Assembly (NCBI GenBank): GCA_035504175.1
Contig: DATJSJ010000200.1
Location: forward strand, 1-6,466
Source: DATJSJ01 sp035504175
Lineage (GTDB): Bacteria; Pseudomonadota; Alphaproteobacteria; Acetobacterales; Acetobacteraceae
Reading direction: 5' to 3'
DNA: 6,466 nucleotides
Shown: positions 5,234 to 6,466 of the stretch, one piece after another
Position numbering within the stretch: position 1 is the stretch's first letter
How the letters are laid out: each line of letters opens with the position of its first letter
The notes under the pieces: model-generated
What the model was told of the DNA's origin: nothing
The model's input: only the letters and a program-made list of their open reading frames with translations
Databases searched by the model: none
Position numbers and translations under genes: made by a program

Positions 5234-6466
5234 TTAATCCGCCGCCTGCAGCGGCACGGCCACCCAGTGCTGCCCGGACGGTCCGACGATCAACAACGCG
5301 ACGTCCGCTCGACCCGCCTGACGCGCGCGTCGCAGCCCCTGCTGGACGCTGTCGGGACTGGTTGCCGGTGTATCCTCAACGCGCAACACGACGTCGCCCT
5401 GGCGCAACCCTGCCCGGTCCGCGGCCGAGCGCGAAGGCACGGCGGCGACCTCCATCCCGATCGTGCGGGGCGACAGGCCGAACCGGTTCCGCGCGGCCTC
5501 GGTCAGAGAGACCAACCGCAGGCCGATATCGCCGGCGACCATCGGCGGCGGCCGCGTGAGCTCGAACGGGAAGTCGGCAACCATCTCTGCCGGCGGATAC
5601 TCCTTGACCAGGATGGCGACGGTCCGGTCGGTACCATCCCGCCGGAGCGTGAGCGTCGCATCGTGATCGAGCGGATGCTTGGCAATCATCCGCAGCAGAG
5701 CCCGGGAATCGGCCGGCACGTTGCCATCGAATGCCAGAATGACGTCGCCCGGCCGCAAGCCCGCCTGGGAAGCGGGACTTCCCGCCTGCACATCCCCGAC
5801 GAGAGCGCCGCGCGTCGCGGACAGTCCGAACGCCGCGGCGAGGCCGGGCGTGATCTCCTGCAACTGTGCTCCGATCCAGCCCGGTTTCACCTCGCCGAAC
5901 TCCCGCAGTTCGCGGGCGGCGAACAACGCATCGTCCGACGGTATCGCCAGCCCCAGGCCGATCGACCCGGTGTCGGTCGCGCTGCTGGTGAACAGGGCAG
6001 TGTCGACGCCGATGACCCGTCCCGCGAGATCGAACAGCGGCCCCCCGGAGTTTCCGTGATTGATCGCCGCGTCGGTCTGGATGAAGTTGTCGTATGGGGA
6101 TTCGCCGGTATTGCGGTTCAGCGCACTGACGATGCCGGCGGTGACCGTCTCGCCCAGGCCGAGCGGATTGCCGATCGCGAGGACTTTGTCGCCCACCCGT
6201 ACCTTCGCGCTGTCGCCAAAGGTCACTGCCTGCAGGGGATGCGTCGTCTCGACCTTCAGCAAGGCGATGTCAGTGGCTGGCGGATGGCCGATCACCTTCG
6301 CCGCCAGGCGAGTGCCGTCGCTCAGAATGACGGTGATCGAATAGGCGTTCATCACCACGTGGCGATTGGTCAGGACGTAGCCCGACGGGTCGATGACGAA
6401 GCCGGAGCCGTCCAACGTCATCCCGCTGTCGCGGGTTTGCGCTGCCTCCTTGCCCGATTCATCGCC
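5234..6466 (-). CDS. HtrA/DegP-type serine protease with two PDZ domains (N-terminus cut by window edge)
   Basis: This is a trypsin-like envelope quality-control protease that degrades misfolded proteins; the family acts in the periplasm. Numbered from the in-window Met at 6421, the catalytic triad is H21 (TNRHVV), D51 (ATDIALLKV) and S125 (NHGNSGGPLF), with GNPLGLGETVTAGIVSA (84-100) also matching the family. PDZ1 covers about residues 183-275 (GWIGAQL, then AGLRPGDVILAFDG) and PDZ2 about 297-395 (GLRQGDVVLRVED). The frame stays open for 15 codons upstream of that Met to the window edge. Because the family's GSGFVID segment follows almost immediately, the true start and the signal peptide lie outside. 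Two PDZ domains match the DegP/DegQ/DegS-like architecture of alphaproteobacterial Do proteases. The stop is TAA, and the gene converges on the LysR gene with a 12-bp gap. The visible part shows no frameshift. Confidence 0.94.
   Translation of the reverse strand, partial: GDESGKEAAQTRDSGMTLDGSGFVIDPSGYVLTNRHVVMNAYSITVILSDGTRLAAKVIGHPPATDIALLKVETTHPLQAVTFGDSAKVRVGDKVLAIGNPLGLGETVTAGIVSALNRNTGESPYDNFIQTDAAINHGNSGGPLFDLAGRVIGVDTALFTSSATDTGSIGLGLAIPSDDALFAARELREFGEVKPGWIGAQLQEITPGLAAAFGLSATRGALVGDVQAGSPASQAGLRPGDVILAFDGNVPADSRALLRMIAKHPLDHDATLTLRRDGTDRTVAILVKEYPPAEMVADFPFELTRPPPMVAGDIGLRLVSLTEAARNRFGLSPRTIGMEVAAVPSRSAADRAGLRQGDVVLRVEDTPATSPDSVQQGLRRARQAGRADVALLIVGPSGQHWVAVPLQAAD

Overview
The window is very GC-rich with strongly G/C-biased third codon positions, which fits a high-GC alphaproteobacterium. 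The GC-stemmed palindromic repeat at the left end resembles elements I associate with Acetobacteraceae (Roseomonas-like genomes). That assignment is an inference from memory and base composition, not a search result.

Layout, left to right. (1) Positions 1-90 hold a compact palindromic repeat and a GC-rich hairpin just past the 3' end of a minus-strand operon. (2) Positions 91-2168 (minus) hold a two-gene operon: a histidinol-dehydrogenase-family protein followed, with a 4-nt GTGA overlap, by a classical short-chain dehydrogenase (SDR). The HisD-family protein keeps the catalytic Glu-His pair but has lost or changed several metal- and substrate-contacting residues, so it probably does not oxidise histidinol. 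(3) Positions 2169-2293 are a 125-bp divergent intergenic region with candidate regulatory palindromes. (4) Positions 2294-3928 (plus) hold queC (preQ0 synthase) followed 69 bp later by a creatininase-family metallohydrolase. (5) Positions 3929-4309 are a gene-free stretch with a 12-bp inverted repeat. (6) Positions 4310-5221 (plus) encode a LysR-type regulator of the CrgA-like type. (7) Positions 5234-6466 (minus) encode an HtrA/DegP-type serine protease with two PDZ domains, cut by the right edge of the window and convergent with the LysR gene.

How the genes may work together. The HisD-like/SDR pair looks like a small oxidation module: two NAD(P)-dependent dehydrogenases that are translationally coupled and likely act on a polyol, sugar acid or amino alcohol. 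QueC belongs to the 7-deazaguanine (queuosine) pathway and looks fully functional. The creatininase-family enzyme beside it could be a cyclic-amide or formamide hydrolase, but its substrate cannot be read from sequence. Whether the two divergent pairs form one pathway is open. I see no mobile element, CRISPR array, tRNA or rRNA, and no clear evidence of an unprecedented system. The most distinctive points are the altered HisD paralogue and its pairing with queC and a creatininase-family gene.
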